DNA of 64,000 bases from Paenibacillus woosongensis. Its GTDB lineage: Bacteria > Bacillota > Bacilli > Paenibacillales > Paenibacillaceae. The translations under genes and the position numbers were made by a program. The stretch is from contig NZ_WNZW01000001.1 of NCBI RefSeq assembly GCF_009725165.1, positions 372,001 through 436,000 on the forward strand. Direction: 5' to 3'. Positions 1 through 8,163 of this stretch are shown in pieces (positions within the stretch are counted from its first letter, which is position 1; every line of letters starts with the position of its first letter). The notes beneath the pieces were generated by a model, which worked only from the letters and a program-made list of their open reading frames with translations, was not told the DNA's origin and searched no databases.

Positions 1-199
1 CCTTCACATCACCGTCGCTATCGATGGCGATACTGACGCTATAGCTCTCGTTGCCCCGTACCGTCGCTGTATACGCTGCAGCTTCAGGATCGGTATGGTT
101 TAAATACACCCGTCCAGCTTGAACGTAGATATTCCCTTGCTCAAAACCAGCCTTGCCGCAAAGCAATTTGATGACCCTAGTCGTCAACTGAAAGCTCAT
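1..199 (-). CDS. SWIM-zinc-finger-like protein, N-terminal part (truncated by window edge)
   Basis: An open frame runs from an ATG at 199 off the left edge of the window (66 codons visible). An AGGAAGG-type ribosome-binding site lies just upstream of the ATG. The visible part starts MSFQLTTRVIKLLCG and goes on with the pattern QAGRVYL...AYTATVRG...YSVSIAIDSDGDVK. That layout resembles the N-terminus of SWIM-domain proteins and SNF2-type helicases of Paenibacillus, where a short beta-rich segment ending in D-G-D-V precedes the CxCx zinc ligands. The zinc ligands themselves lie outside the window, so the family call is an inference; that this is a real gene start is better supported. Confidence 0.55.
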   Translation of the reverse strand, partial: MSFQLTTRVIKLLCGKAGFEQGNIYVQAGRVYLNHTDPEAAAYTATVRGNESYSVSIAIDSDGDVK

Positions 200-310
200 T
201 CCCCTGTTCCTTCCTATTAAATCAAGTTAGATTTCATTCCGGCCAACTACGAATATCTATATATGATAACAGAGTGCCAGGCTTGGAATCAAAGAAACTT
301 GTCCACAAGT

Positions 311-350
311 AAAAAAAGGTGCCAAAGTAAATTTACCTTGCACCTTTATT
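311..350 (-). terminator. Rho-independent terminator of the DedA gene
   Basis: Read on the minus strand, AAAGGTGC and GCACCTTT form a stem around a 17-base loop and are followed by a T run. It lies 60 bp past the DedA stop codon. Confidence 0.7.
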
Positions 351-410
351 GACTAGGCCAGATGACATTAGCCTGCTTATATCCGTTCCCCGAATTCCGG
401 CAGACGGAAC

Positions 411-1043
411 TTACCCTGTTTCTTTCTCGGGCTTGGTCTCCCTTAAACGCAGCCTCCGCCACTTCCAAATGAACCAAAAAATGAGCAAAGCCCCAGCGCC
501 CGTGCATATGTACTTCAAGTAATTTTCCACCAGAGTAAATATATGCTGCCACTGCTCGCCGAATACATAACCGATGCTTACGAAGACAAATACCCAGATC
601 GCTGCCCCAGTGTAAGCGTATATCGCGAATGTCGGAAAGGGAACCCGGATAATTCCCACGAAATAACCGAAAAATTGCCGGACCCCAGGGACAAAAAAGC
701 TAATCAGCAGCATTTTATTGCCATACCGGTCGTAAGTACGTCTCGTTTTCTCAATTTGAGAGGGCTTAAGAAATATCCATTTTCCGTAGCGCTCTACCAG
801 CGGTGCCCCTACCTTGTATCCAATCCAATATGTAATCGTGATTCCGATAGCCGCTCCGGTAAAAGCCACCGCCATCGCTGGAATCCAACCGAACACACCT
901 TTATAGGCTAAATACCCCGTAAAGGTTAGCGTCGTCTGACCCGGCGGCAGCGGCAAGGCGATAAAATCTATAGGAAGTCCAATCAGCAATACCAAATATC
1001 CGTACTGCTTGAACATGAACTCAATCCACTCTAACACATTCAT
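411..1043 (-). CDS. DedA family (VTT/SNARE-associated domain) membrane protein
   Basis: A 210-residue integral membrane protein of the DedA family. These proteins act in envelope homeostasis, and members have been linked to lipid (undecaprenyl phosphate or phospholipid) flipping. The family hallmark F-x-PG-x-R is at residues 117-122 (FVPGVR), followed by the G-x-x-x-G segment FGYFVGI. An amphipathic re-entrant region around residues 20-50 and helices near 55-78, 138-165 and 178-195 fit the fold. The C-terminus is a basic/acidic cytoplasmic tail. The ATG at 1043 has a GAGGAG site 8-9 bases upstream. It appears monocistronic, with a terminator downstream. Which DedA subgroup it belongs to cannot be told from sequence alone. 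Confidence 0.9.
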   Translation of the reverse strand: MNVLEWIEFMFKQYGYLVLLIGLPIDFIALPLPPGQTTLTFTGYLAYKGVFGWIPAMAVAFTGAAIGITITYWIGYKVGAPLVERYGKWIFLKPSQIEKTRRTYDRYGNKMLLISFFVPGVRQFFGYFVGIIRVPFPTFAIYAYTGAAIWVFVFVSIGYVFGEQWQHIFTLVENYLKYICTGAGALLIFWFIWKWRRLRLRETKPEKETG

Positions 1044-1209
1044 TAGAAAGTCTCCTCAATTCAAACCAATGCTTCCAATCAATATCGAACGATAAATATG
1101 TTACCAAGCCATTGCATCCGTTTCAAGAAAAATATCAGGCACCTCCCTTTGGGCTATAGCATAGGATGTCAGCAGAAAACACTTTGCATGATTAGTGGAG
1201 GTTAAAGCG

Positions 1210-1722
1210 ATGTCATCAAGTGAAACGAAGCAAGTGGTCTATCAAGCCAATCCGGGTGCCGTCCAAACGATTAAAAGCATGAAGGATCATCTGCATAAAA
1301 TCTGCAAGCAGCATGCAAATCGACCCGTTCGCGTCCAAACGGTTGAAGGGATCACATACGAAGGCGTATTGTCCCACACGGACGGCGGCCTGTTATTCCT
1401 CGTCATTCCTGGCCAGCAGACCGGAAAAGACCCGGATCCGCCGCCATACGGACCGTATAACTACGGCCAAGGCCAGTACGGAGGCTACTCCCAGCAGGGG
1501 TATCCAGAACAATATTGGAATTATGGCCAGCAACCAGGCTATCCAGGTCCTCCTGTCCCAACCCCTTATGGTTCACCTGGATATCCGCCCCCAACTCCTT
1601 ATGGATCTGGAGAATACGGCTATACACCATATAGCCGCGGATTGTTCGGCTCCTCTTACTACAACAATGTCATACTTCCATTAGTACTGTATGAACTGCT
1701 CGTGATTAGCCTGCTCGCATAG
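1210..1722 (+). CDS. Small protein: Sm-like N-terminal segment plus Tyr/Gly/Pro-rich tail
   Basis: I chose the ATG at 1210 (170 residues) because GGAGG sits 8 bases upstream; a GTG at 1195 would overlap that site. Residues from about 35 to 65 (NRPVRVQTVEGITYEGVLSHTDGGLLFLVIP) read like an Sm/LSm-type strand-turn-strand, a pattern also seen in small Bacillales spore proteins. The next ~75 residues are low complexity, built of PYG, GQYGGY, PGYP and PTPYG units. The protein ends in a hydrophobic helix (VILPLVLYELLVISLLA). The composition recalls spore-coat or exosporium proteins, but no exact family is recognised. It stands alone between divergent DedA and the convergent pst operon. Confidence 0.75.
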   Translation: MSSSETKQVVYQANPGAVQTIKSMKDHLHKICKQHANRPVRVQTVEGITYEGVLSHTDGGLLFLVIPGQQTGKDPDPPPYGPYNYGQGQYGGYSQQGYPEQYWNYGQQPGYPGPPVPTPYGSPGYPPPTPYGSGEYGYTPYSRGLFGSSYYNNVILPLVLYELLVISLLA

Positions 1723-1745
1723 CACCGAAATAACGATCCAGAAAA

Positions 1746-1779
1746 GAACCGGACAGAAATGAGACGGCCTGTCCGGTTC
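1746..1779 (+). terminator. GC-rich hairpin after the Tyr/Gly-rich gene
   Basis: GAACCGGACAG and CTGTCCGGTTC form a perfect 11-bp stem with a 12-base loop, 24 bp after the stop at 1722. The T tract is weak (TCTCGCTC), so this may be a terminator or only a 3' stabilising hairpin. Confidence 0.45.
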
Positions 1780-1930
1780 TCGCTCATAAGAATATCTCCG
1801 TTATTTAGTCTATCCTACAAATTGATGAATATTAGACCTTATATCTATTGTACTCAAACAACTCGGGATCCGCCAATTTATGTTAATGAACACCGGGCAG
1901 GCAAGGAAATTAAACATGAATCGTTTGCTT

Positions 1931-1971
1931 CAAAAAAGGCAGGCCGGAATACTTTTCCCGCCTGCCTTTAT
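1931..1971 (-). terminator. Terminator of the pst operon
   Basis: On the minus strand the GC-rich arms AAAGGCAGGCGGG and CCGGCCTGCC are followed by six T residues, just past the pstB stop. On the plus strand it also ends in CTTT, so it may act in both directions between converging units. Confidence 0.75.
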
Positions 1972-1993
1972 GTTATATCTGTTTTTTCGGTCA

Positions 1994-2752
1994 TTATCCG
2001 AATCTTCCGGAAATGTAGTCGTCTGTTCTCTTTTCCTTCGGATTTGTAAAAATTTTATCCGTATCATCAAACTCGACGACTTCCCCCATGAGGAAAAATG
2101 CCGTCTTCTCCGAGACCCGTGCCGCTTGGTGCATGTTATGGGTTACGATAATAATGCAATACTCCTGCTTCAAATCGGCGATTAGCTCTTCAATCTTGGA
2201 GCTGGATACCGGGTCAAGCGCGGAGGCCGGCTCATCCATCAGAATGATGCTCGGGCTGACCGCAATCGATCTGGCGATACACAGCCGCTGCTGCTGCCCA
2301 CCGGACAACGAAAGGGCAGAACGGTGCAGCCTGTCCTTCGTCTCGTCCCATAGAGCAGCTTTTGTCAATGATTCCTCGACGATCTGATCCAGCTTCTTCT
2401 TATCCTTGATCCCATGATAGCGCGGACCAAAAGCAATATTCTCGTAGATCGATTTATGGAATGGGTTCGGTTTTTGCCAGACCATCCCAATTCTTTGGCG
2501 CAGCAGCACCACGTCGGTTTTGGGATCATTGATATTCTCGTCGCCAATCCATATTTCCCCGGTAATTCTCGCACCGCTGATGAGGTCGTTCATCCGGTTC
2601 AAACTGCGGAGAAATGTCGATTTACCGCAGCCGGACGGGCCGATTAACGCCGTTACTTGTTTAGCTTCAAAGTCTAGAGAGACACTTTTTACCGCTTGCT
2701 TCTCCCCATAGTATACGCTCAAATCCTTGACGGACAGTTCGATATTGCTCAT
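1994..2752 (-). CDS. pstB: Phosphate ABC transporter ATPase PstB (copy 1)
   Basis: A 252-residue ABC ATPase that energises high-affinity phosphate import with PstC/PstA and delivers phosphate-status information through PhoU. Walker [10 protein letters not shown] is at 38-46, the Q-loop lies in VWQKPNPF, the signature LSGGQQQR is at 149-156 and Walker B ILMDEP at 170-175, with switch H in VTHNMHQA. The C-terminal DDYISGRFG is typical of PstB. The ATG at 2752 follows GGGAGGAGCC. It is the last gene of pstS-pstC-pstA-pstB, 12 bp after pstA. A second pstB of similar length lies at 13240-13995 with phoU. Confidence 0.97.
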   Translation of the reverse strand: MSNIELSVKDLSVYYGEKQAVKSVSLDFEAKQVTALIGPSGCGKSTFLRSLNRMNDLISGARITGEIWIGDENINDPKTDVVLLRQRIGMVWQKPNPFHKSIYENIAFGPRYHGIKDKKKLDQIVEESLTKAALWDETKDRLHRSALSLSGGQQQRLCIARSIAVSPSIILMDEPASALDPVSSSKIEELIADLKQEYCIIIVTHNMHQAARVSEKTAFFLMGEVVEFDDTDKIFTNPKEKRTDDYISGRFG

Positions 2753-2764
2753 AGAGGCTCCTCC

Positions 2765-3652
2765 CTATTTCGTTGCTGTAAATTTCTTGTGCATGACACG
2801 CCCCAGCCAGCGGGCCAGAAGATTAAACGCCAGCACGGTTAGTATGAGTACGGCTGAGGCTCCAGCAGCAATTTCCGGAGCATCCGGAGCCAATCCTTCC
2901 GAATTGATCTTCCAGATATGAACGGCCAGCGTCTCGGCAGGGCGGAACGGATTCAAGGGAGACATCGGGCTGAACGGATTCCAATCCGTGAAGTCAAGTC
3001 TCGGACTGCTCATCCCCGCGGTAAACAATAGGGCCGCCGCTTCGCCAAACACGCGGCCCGCAGCAAGAATCGTCCCCGTCAAAATAATCGGCATCGCGAT
3101 CGGCAGCATAATTGAACGAATCGTCTTCCATTTTGACAGACCTAGAGCCAGACTCGCCTCCTTCTGTGCTACCGGAACACTTTTCATACCCTGCTCCGTA
3201 ATCCGCACCATTAGCGGAAGGTTGAACACGGTCAATGCGAGGGCGCCGGAGAACAGTGAGAAGCCGAAGCCGAAGACGTTAACGATAACCAGCAAGCCGA
3301 ACAAACCGACCACAATGGAAGGAAAGGAGGACAGCACCTCAACGATCAAGCGTATAAAATCCGTCACTTTTCCCGGCTTGGCGTACTCGCTCATATAGAT
3401 TCCTGCGCCAAGTCCCAGCGGAACTGTGATCAGCAGGGTCAGGACGAGCAGAAACAGGGAATTGAACAGCTGCGGCCCAATCCCGCCGCCTTCCTTAATC
3501 GTTTCCGGAGGGGAAGTCAGGAAGTCGAAGCTGATATGTCCAAGTCCTCTGACAAGAATGAAGCCTAGCAGTCCTGCCAAGATGAGGACGATAAAGCCAG
3601 CCAAGGTTACAATGACCGCGGTTGCGATTTTATCTGCTGTTTTTGCGCTCAT
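2765..3652 (-). CDS. pstA: Phosphate ABC transporter permease PstA
   Basis: A 295-residue permease with about six membrane helices, the second of the two Pst membrane subunits. The coupling-helix EAA-type loop is visible (QKEASLALGLSKWKTI, about 165-180). The end of the protein (LARWLGRVMHKKF) is cytoplasmic and basic. The start overlaps the pstC stop by four bases (ATGA), which points to translational coupling, and pstB follows 12 bp downstream. Confidence 0.95.
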   Translation of the reverse strand: MSAKTADKIATAVIVTLAGFIVLILAGLLGFILVRGLGHISFDFLTSPPETIKEGGGIGPQLFNSLFLLVLTLLITVPLGLGAGIYMSEYAKPGKVTDFIRLIVEVLSSFPSIVVGLFGLLVIVNVFGFGFSLFSGALALTVFNLPLMVRITEQGMKSVPVAQKEASLALGLSKWKTIRSIMLPIAMPIILTGTILAAGRVFGEAAALLFTAGMSSPRLDFTDWNPFSPMSPLNPFRPAETLAVHIWKINSEGLAPDAPEIAAGASAVLILTVLAFNLLARWLGRVMHKKFTATK

Positions 3653-4551
3653 CGATTAGCTCTCCTTTCCAGCCACCGTACTACGAAGACGAAAACAAAG
3701 GTCATCATCATCAGGATGAGAGCCAGTGTCCACAGAACATTGTTCTGCATCGTGCCCATAACGGTATTGCCCATGCTCAGTGTAATGACGCTTGTCAAAG
3801 TCGATGTAGATTCGAACAGCGAACCGGGGATATGCGGAGCATTCCCGATGACCATCTGAACGGCCAGCGCTTCCCCGAAGGCCCGTGCCATGCCAAGTAC
3901 AACGCCTGTCATCAAAGCAGGCAGCGTCGTAGGCAGCACCGTACGGTACAGCGTTTGCCATCTCGTAGCCCCAAGCGCATAAGATCCTTCCTTCAGGCCT
4001 GAAGGAAGTGCAGCCAGCGCATCGGTAGCAATAGACGTGATCGTCGGGAGAATCATGATCGACAGCACGGTAGCACCGGCCGCGATCCCAAGCCCCTGAC
4101 CCGGAAAGACGTCGCGATAAAAGGGCACGATGACACTTAGGCCCACAAATCCGTAGACAACGGAGGGAATTCCCGCCAGAAGCTCGATGACGGGCTGCAA
4201 ATACTTTCTGCCGATTTTCGGCATGATTTCAATCATGAAGAGAGCCGCGCAAATACCTAATGGTGCGGAAATCAGAGCAGCGAGCAGGGATGTGCTGAAT
4301 GATCCGATAATAAATGGCAAAGCGCCGAAGAACGGGGGCTCCCCTTCCGGCTTCCACTGTGTGCTGCCAAATATTTCGGCTACGCTGATTCCGTCCCTAA
4401 AAAACGAGCTCAATCCTTTGGTCGCCACAAAATACACCATAGAGAAAATAGTGACGACCAGAAGGACGATACATAGCGATGTAAATATTTTACCGGTCCA
4501 TTCTTCGATTACGTGTTGTTTTGGTTTTTGTCTTCTGCCGGCATGAGCCAT
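3649..4551 (-). CDS. pstC: Phosphate ABC transporter permease PstC
   Basis: PstC permease, 300 residues from the ATG at 4551 (MAHAGRRQKPKQ). That start has GGGAGAGG five bases upstream, whereas a GTG 24 bp further out lacks a good site. After a basic N-terminus there are about six helices and the EAA-type loop LKEGSYALGATRWQTL. The C-terminus VVRWLERRANR is cytoplasmic. It sits between pstS (75 bp upstream) and pstA (ATGA overlap). Confidence 0.95.
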   Translation of the reverse strand: MAHAGRRQKPKQHVIEEWTGKIFTSLCIVLLVVTIFSMVYFVATKGLSSFFRDGISVAEIFGSTQWKPEGEPPFFGALPFIIGSFSTSLLAALISAPLGICAALFMIEIMPKIGRKYLQPVIELLAGIPSVVYGFVGLSVIVPFYRDVFPGQGLGIAAGATVLSIMILPTITSIATDALAALPSGLKEGSYALGATRWQTLYRTVLPTTLPALMTGVVLGMARAFGEALAVQMVIGNAPHIPGSLFESTSTLTSVITLSMGNTVMGTMQNNVLWTLALILMMMTFVFVFVVRWLERRANR

Positions 4552-4626
4552 AAGACCTCTCCCTTTACACAGCACAGAGAGAGGCAGAAGAATCCGCCTC
4601 TCGTCTTGCCGAATTGATGTCGTATA

Positions 4627-5565
4627 TTATTTCGTAATATTGCCGTCAGCGTCGCGTTTCACTTGCATTTTTCCGGCTGGAATGTAGCCAAGCTCAACGA
4701 CATCGTTATTTTGCACATCATCGGAAACCATATATTCGAGGAATGCTTTCACAACTTCGTTTGGTTCGCCTTTTGTGTACATGTGCTCATACGCCCATAC
4801 AGGGTAGCTGCCGTTAGCAACATTCTCTTCGTTTGCTTCAACACCGTCGTATTTCACAACTTTGATGGAATCATCCAGGTAGGACAGAGCCAGGTAGCCG
4901 ATCGCGCCAGGCGTTTCTTTTACCAGCTTCTTAACTGTACCTGAGGAATCCTCTTGAATGGAGCCTTGAAGATCATCCGTTTTCGTGCCTAGTGCATATT
5001 TCTCGAACGTCGCGCGCGTACCCGAGCTGGACGGTCTGTTTACGATTTGAATTTTTTGATCCTGTCCGCCAACTTCGTTCCAGTTGGTGATTTTACCTGT
5101 AAAAATGCCTACCAATTGATCTTTCGTCAGGTTATCAACTGTGATCTCAGGGTTAATAACTGCTGCCATAGCTACGACCGCCACTTGATGGTCGACCAGT
5201 TCGCCAGCTTGAGCTGCATCCAGCTTCTCTTCAGCGAATACGTCGGAGTTACCGATGTCAGCTTGTCCGCCGGAGACTTGAGTTAAGCCCGTGCCGCTGC
5301 CGCCGCCTTGTACTTGGATAGAAACCTTCGGATGCTGATCCATGAATTTTTTGGATGCTTGATCCACGAGAGGTTGAAGTGCAGAAGAGCCAACAGCAAG
5401 GATCGAACCGGACAGCTCGGATGCTGGCGTTTCATTTGCCGGAGTTTCGTTAGAAGCGCCTGGAGCTTCTGCTGAATTATTGGACTTTGCCGCGTTATTT
5501 GGTCCGCATGCGGCCAACGTGAAAGTCAGTACCAAAGTTAGAATTAACATCAAACTCTTTTTCAT
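4627..5565 (-). CDS. pstS: Phosphate-binding lipoprotein PstS
   Basis: The phosphate receptor of the Pst system, 312 residues from the ATG at 5565 (MKKSLMLILT). This start is preceded by AGGGGGA; in-frame codons further upstream would destroy the signal peptide. The lipobox is TLAAC with Cys20, so the mature protein is anchored to the outer face of the membrane. Phosphate-binding signatures are GSSALQPLVDQ, GGGSGTGL and NRPSSSGTR. An Asn/Ser/Glu/Pro-rich linker (about 21-50) separates the lipid anchor from the binding fold. It is the first gene of the operon and has a PhoP-box promoter. Confidence 0.96.
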   Translation of the reverse strand: MKKSLMLILTLVLTFTLAACGPNNAAKSNNSAEAPGASNETPANETPASELSGSILAVGSSALQPLVDQASKKFMDQHPKVSIQVQGGGSGTGLTQVSGGQADIGNSDVFAEEKLDAAQAGELVDHQVAVVAMAAVINPEITVDNLTKDQLVGIFTGKITNWNEVGGQDQKIQIVNRPSSSGTRATFEKYALGTKTDDLQGSIQEDSSGTVKKLVKETPGAIGYLALSYLDDSIKVVKYDGVEANEENVANGSYPVWAYEHMYTKGEPNEVVKAFLEYMVSDDVQNNDVVELGYIPAGKMQVKRDADGNITK

Positions 5566-5601
5566 TGTTAAGGTTTCCCCCTCATTTGTTTGTATAGTCT
5601 G

Positions 5602-5655
5602 ATTATAGAAACCGAATATCAAACCCATGTATGAGTTTTGTAAACTCTGTGTAAA
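5602..5655 (-). promoter_or_regulatory. PhoP-box promoter of pstS
   Basis: On the minus strand three hexamers TTTACA (5655-5650), TTTACA (5644-5639) and CATACA (5633-5628) are each separated by exactly five bases, i.e. an 11-bp period like the TT(A/T/C)ACA repeats bound by PhoP in Bacillus. A perfect -10 TATAAT lies at 5607-5602, 20 bp downstream of the last hexamer, and the pstS ATG 37 bp further on. There is no good -35 box, as expected for an activated Pho promoter. Confidence 0.8.
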
Positions 5656-5659
5656 AAAT

Positions 5660-5714
5660 AATAATAAATACCCGTTTCTATCACTTAACGTGAATGAAAC
5701 GGGTATTTATTATT
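5660..5714 (-). terminator. Long perfect hairpin terminator before pstS
   Basis: Two 19-base arms (5660-5678 and 5696-5714) are perfectly complementary around CCCGTTTC/GAAACGGG. On the minus strand they are followed by ATTTTTTAC. It ends the transcript of the small gene at 5744-5944 just before the PhoP boxes of pstS. Confidence 0.75.
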
Positions 5715-5743
5715 CCAATTTCCTTAAATTTTTCTTTCGCTCT

Positions 5744-5944
5744 TCACAACTTGTTAGCATTTGGGGTGCCTCGAACAACTCTACGCACCGTCCACGCCCC
5801 TGCGGTTGTGCCGATAACGCCGCAGGCGCTCACGATCGCAACCAGATCATAAGAATGCCAATGAAGCAGAAAGCCAATACCGCTGCCAAATGTCGTGCCG
5901 GCTAGAAATCCAAGCGCCATCCCGGCCTGGCTGTTCCATTTCAT
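5744..5944 (-). CDS. Small two-helix membrane protein of unknown function
   Basis: A 66-residue protein starting at an ATG with GGAGG nine bases upstream. Two hydrophobic segments, roughly residues 8-27 (Gly-rich, with GTTFGSGIGFLL) and 32-52 (VAIVSACGVIGTTAGAW), are followed by a basic tail RRVVRG. No family is recognised. It lies 39 bp after nrdR on the same strand and is followed by a strong terminator, so it probably shares a transcript with nrdR. Confidence 0.7.
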   Translation of the reverse strand: MKWNSQAGMALGFLAGTTFGSGIGFLLHWHSYDLVAIVSACGVIGTTAGAWTVRRVVRGTPNANKL

Positions 5945-5983
5945 AAATGCAAGCCTCCAGCGTATTCAAAGTATACCTGCGGA

Positions 5984-6460
5984 TTACATCGAATCCGACG
6001 GGCCGCTGCTCTTCGAGAGCAGTCCCTTTAACTCCTTCATGAACATATTGATGTCCTTGAATTGGCGATAGACCGAAGCAAACCTTACGTATGCGACCTC
6101 ATCTACAGGATACAATTGTTCCATAATAAGCTCTCCGATTTCCCGGCTCTCGACTTCCGCGTTAGCGGTATGACGCAGCGATCTTTCCGCTGCCGATACG
6201 ATCGATTCCAGCTGTTCAACGGACACCGGCCGTTTCTCGCAAGCGCGAATCAAACCCCGGAGCAACTTCTCCCGGTTGAATTCCTCTCGGCTGCCGTCCT
6301 TCTTGATGACGATCAGCGGCATTTCCTCCACCATCTCAAAGGTAGTGAACCGGCGGCTGCATTTCTCGCACTCCCGCCTGCGGCGGATAGAACGATTCTC
6401 GTTTGCCGGTCTGGAGTCCAGCACCTTCGTTCCGGAATAGTCACAATATGGACATTTCAA
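5984..6460 (-). CDS. nrdR: Transcriptional repressor NrdR
   Basis: NrdR, 158 residues, represses ribonucleotide reductase genes in response to ATP/dATP. The N-terminal zinc ribbon has ligands Cys3, Cys6, Cys31 and Cys34; the ATP-cone covers about residues 49-139 ([19 protein letters not shown] start). The likely start is TTG at 6460 (MKCPYCDY), with AAGGGGG about ten bases upstream. Family length is normally 150-160 residues. Confidence 0.96.
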   Translation of the reverse strand: MKCPYCDYSGTKVLDSRPANENRSIRRRRECEKCSRRFTTFEMVEEMPLIVIKKDGSREEFNREKLLRGLIRACEKRPVSVEQLESIVSAAERSLRHTANAEVESREIGELIMEQLYPVDEVAYVRFASVYRQFKDINMFMKELKGLLSKSSGPSDSM

Positions 6461-6555
6461 AGTGCTTTTACCCCCTTTTTATTATGAATTTTGATTGAAC
6501 TATTATCGCTCTTGTCGGATGCATCAACGAATGCCAATAAATAACTAAAATATTC

Positions 6556-6586
6556 GTAATGAAGTCGTCTATTTCAGCACATAATA
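6556..6586 (+). promoter_or_regulatory. Possible sigma-G-type promoter of the SASP gene
   Basis: CATAATA at 6580-6586 matches the forespore sigma-G -10 pattern CATANTA; GTAATG about 18 bp upstream is a weak -35 candidate. SASP genes are normally forespore-expressed, which supports the assignment, but the -35 match is poor. Confidence 0.35.
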
Positions 6587-6613
6587 CTTTTACCACAAGG
6601 AGGTGAACATATC

Positions 6614-6835
6614 ATGGCTCAAAATAATAATTCTTCGAACGACCTGGTGGTTAGACAAGCTTCCGGCGCTCTGGAGCAAATGAAATATGAAGTAGCTCAG
6701 GAGCTTGGCATCTCTTTCCCACAAGACGGATATGCTGGTAACCTGACTTCTTACGAAAACGGTTCGATTGGTGGTTTCATCACCAAACGTCTGGTAACAA
6801 TTGCCGAGCAGCAGCTGGCAGGTCAATTCCAATAA
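6614..6835 (+). CDS. Alpha/beta-type small acid-soluble spore protein
   Basis: A 73-residue SASP that coats and protects DNA in the dormant spore. It has the family pattern: N-terminal Asn/Ser stretch, LVVRQASGALEQMKYEVAQELGI containing the E-V-A germination-protease site, then GYAGNLTSYENGSIGGFITKRLV. The ATG is preceded by AAGGAGGTGAACATATC. It is monocistronic, followed by a hairpin. Which ssp paralogue it is cannot be told. Confidence 0.95.
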   Translation: MAQNNNSSNDLVVRQASGALEQMKYEVAQELGISFPQDGYAGNLTSYENGSIGGFITKRLVTIAEQQLAGQFQ

Positions 6836-6854
6836 TTTGACCAACCAAGCTCAG

Positions 6855-6891
6855 GAAGCATTGGCGCAGGCCCCAGCCTGTCCAATGCTTC
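6855..6891 (+). terminator. Terminator of the SASP gene
   Basis: GAAGCATTGG and CCAATGCTTC form a 10-bp stem with a GC-rich loop 20 bp after the stop. The downstream T tract is short (TCTATCAT). It also lies just beyond the stop of the converging transglycosylase gene. Confidence 0.6.
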
Positions 6892-6919
6892 TCTATCATA
6901 CGGGAATGGGCCCGGTAAT

Positions 6920-7483
6920 TTACAAATGCTCGTAAATGTCAGAGTATTGATCGTAGTAATGAGTAACTCTTTGTACATAATGCCTCGTTTCGCCAAAAGG
7001 GATATTTTTGACCGATTCGAGCCTTCCATCCCACCTGCCGCTGCGCAACCAATTTCGGACATTCGTCGGCCCTGCGTTATATGCCGCGATCATAGCGATC
7101 TCATTACCGTCGAATTGTTCGTGCAGCGATTTCAAATACCAGGTTCCGATCGCGATATTCGTATCGCTCTCTTCCTTTACCTTATCTAAAGACACGTCCG
7201 GCAGTTTCGACTGTTCGATAACCCATTTCGCGGTATCCGGCATGATCTGCATGATGCCAAGCGCGCCCTTCTTGGATTCGGACCCTGTCTTGTAATTGCT
7301 CTCCACCCGAATGATCGCTGCCACCATCAAAGGATCGAGATCGTATTTCTGGGCATGAACTTTAATTTCCTCTTTGAAATGAATCGGATAAAATAAGGCT
7401 AACCATTTGGAGTTAAAAAATAAAATAACAGTAAAACCGAGAAACAACAAAAGCAGCACTCTTTTTTTACGCAGCCATTTCAT
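6920..7483 (-). CDS. Membrane-anchored lytic transglycosylase (SLT domain)
   Basis: A 187-residue protein with an N-terminal membrane anchor (basic MKWLRKKRV, then about 18 hydrophobic residues) and an SLT/lysozyme-like domain that cleaves peptidoglycan. The catalytic Glu is in IIRVESNYK (Glu61), followed by GALGIMQIMP and the AAYNAGPTNV motif. I chose the ATG at 7483 because it overlaps the coaE stop as ATGA and gives the usual basic start; an upstream codon adds only seven residues. It is the last gene of mutM-coaE-slt. Confidence 0.9.
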   Translation of the reverse strand: MKWLRKKRVLLLLFLGFTVILFFNSKWLALFYPIHFKEEIKVHAQKYDLDPLMVAAIIRVESNYKTGSESKKGALGIMQIMPDTAKWVIEQSKLPDVSLDKVKEESDTNIAIGTWYLKSLHEQFDGNEIAMIAAYNAGPTNVRNWLRSGRWDGRLESVKNIPFGETRHYVQRVTHYYDQYSDIYEHL

Positions 7484-8076
7484 AGCAAAACCTTGTTCCG
7501 CCAAAATTCCGCGATCTGCAATTCCGTCTTGTCCATTCCGAGGCTGTTATCAATCAAAATATCCGCCCTCTCCTTCTTTTTCTCGATATCCATTTGGGCT
7601 CGTATTCTCGCCTCTGCCTGCTCTAAGGTCAGTTCGTCTCTCTGCATCAGCCTCTTAAGCTGCAATTCACGAGGCACATAGACCACCATCACTTGTTCAA
7701 ACATCGTTTCCAAACCGGATTCATACAGCAGCGGTATATCCACGACGACAAGCCGTCCAGGGTCCGCAGCCTCATAAGCCGCCATCCGTTTCCTCATTTC
7801 GGCGCGAATAGCGGGATGGGTAAGGCCATTCAGCGCTTTAAGCTTCTCTGGATCGGAAAAGACGATTTCGCCCAGCCTTTTGCGGTTTAATGTACCGTCA
7901 TCATAGATAACGTCTGGACCGAACCGCTCCCGTACCGCCTGCAGCACCGGATGCCCCGGCTCCATCACCTCTCTGGCGATGACATCGGCATCAATTAATA
8001 GGGCCCCCCGCTTAACCAGCATTTGGGAGACCGTGCTTTTGCCCGTGGCGATTCCGCCCGTCAGCCCGATATTCAT
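7480..8076 (-). CDS. coaE: Dephospho-CoA kinase
   Basis: CoaE catalyses the last step of coenzyme A synthesis, phosphorylation of the 3'-OH of dephospho-CoA. It has 198 residues, with P-loop GGIATGKST at 7-15 and the acceptor-side motifs DADVIAREV and VVDIPLLYESGLE. The ATG has GCGAGGTGAATCC upstream. It follows mutM by 87 bp, as in many Bacillales. Confidence 0.96.
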   Translation of the reverse strand: MNIGLTGGIATGKSTVSQMLVKRGALLIDADVIAREVMEPGHPVLQAVRERFGPDVIYDDGTLNRKRLGEIVFSDPEKLKALNGLTHPAIRAEMRKRMAAYEAADPGRLVVVDIPLLYESGLETMFEQVMVVYVPRELQLKRLMQRDELTLEQAEARIRAQMDIEKKKERADILIDNSLGMDKTELQIAEFWRNKVLL

Positions 8077-8163
8077 GGATTCACCTCGCTATCTTTATTA
8101 ACTTTGCGCTTCGGGCTTCAGCTTCGGAACCAAATTCCTGCTCTGGGTCAACCACGGAGGAAA

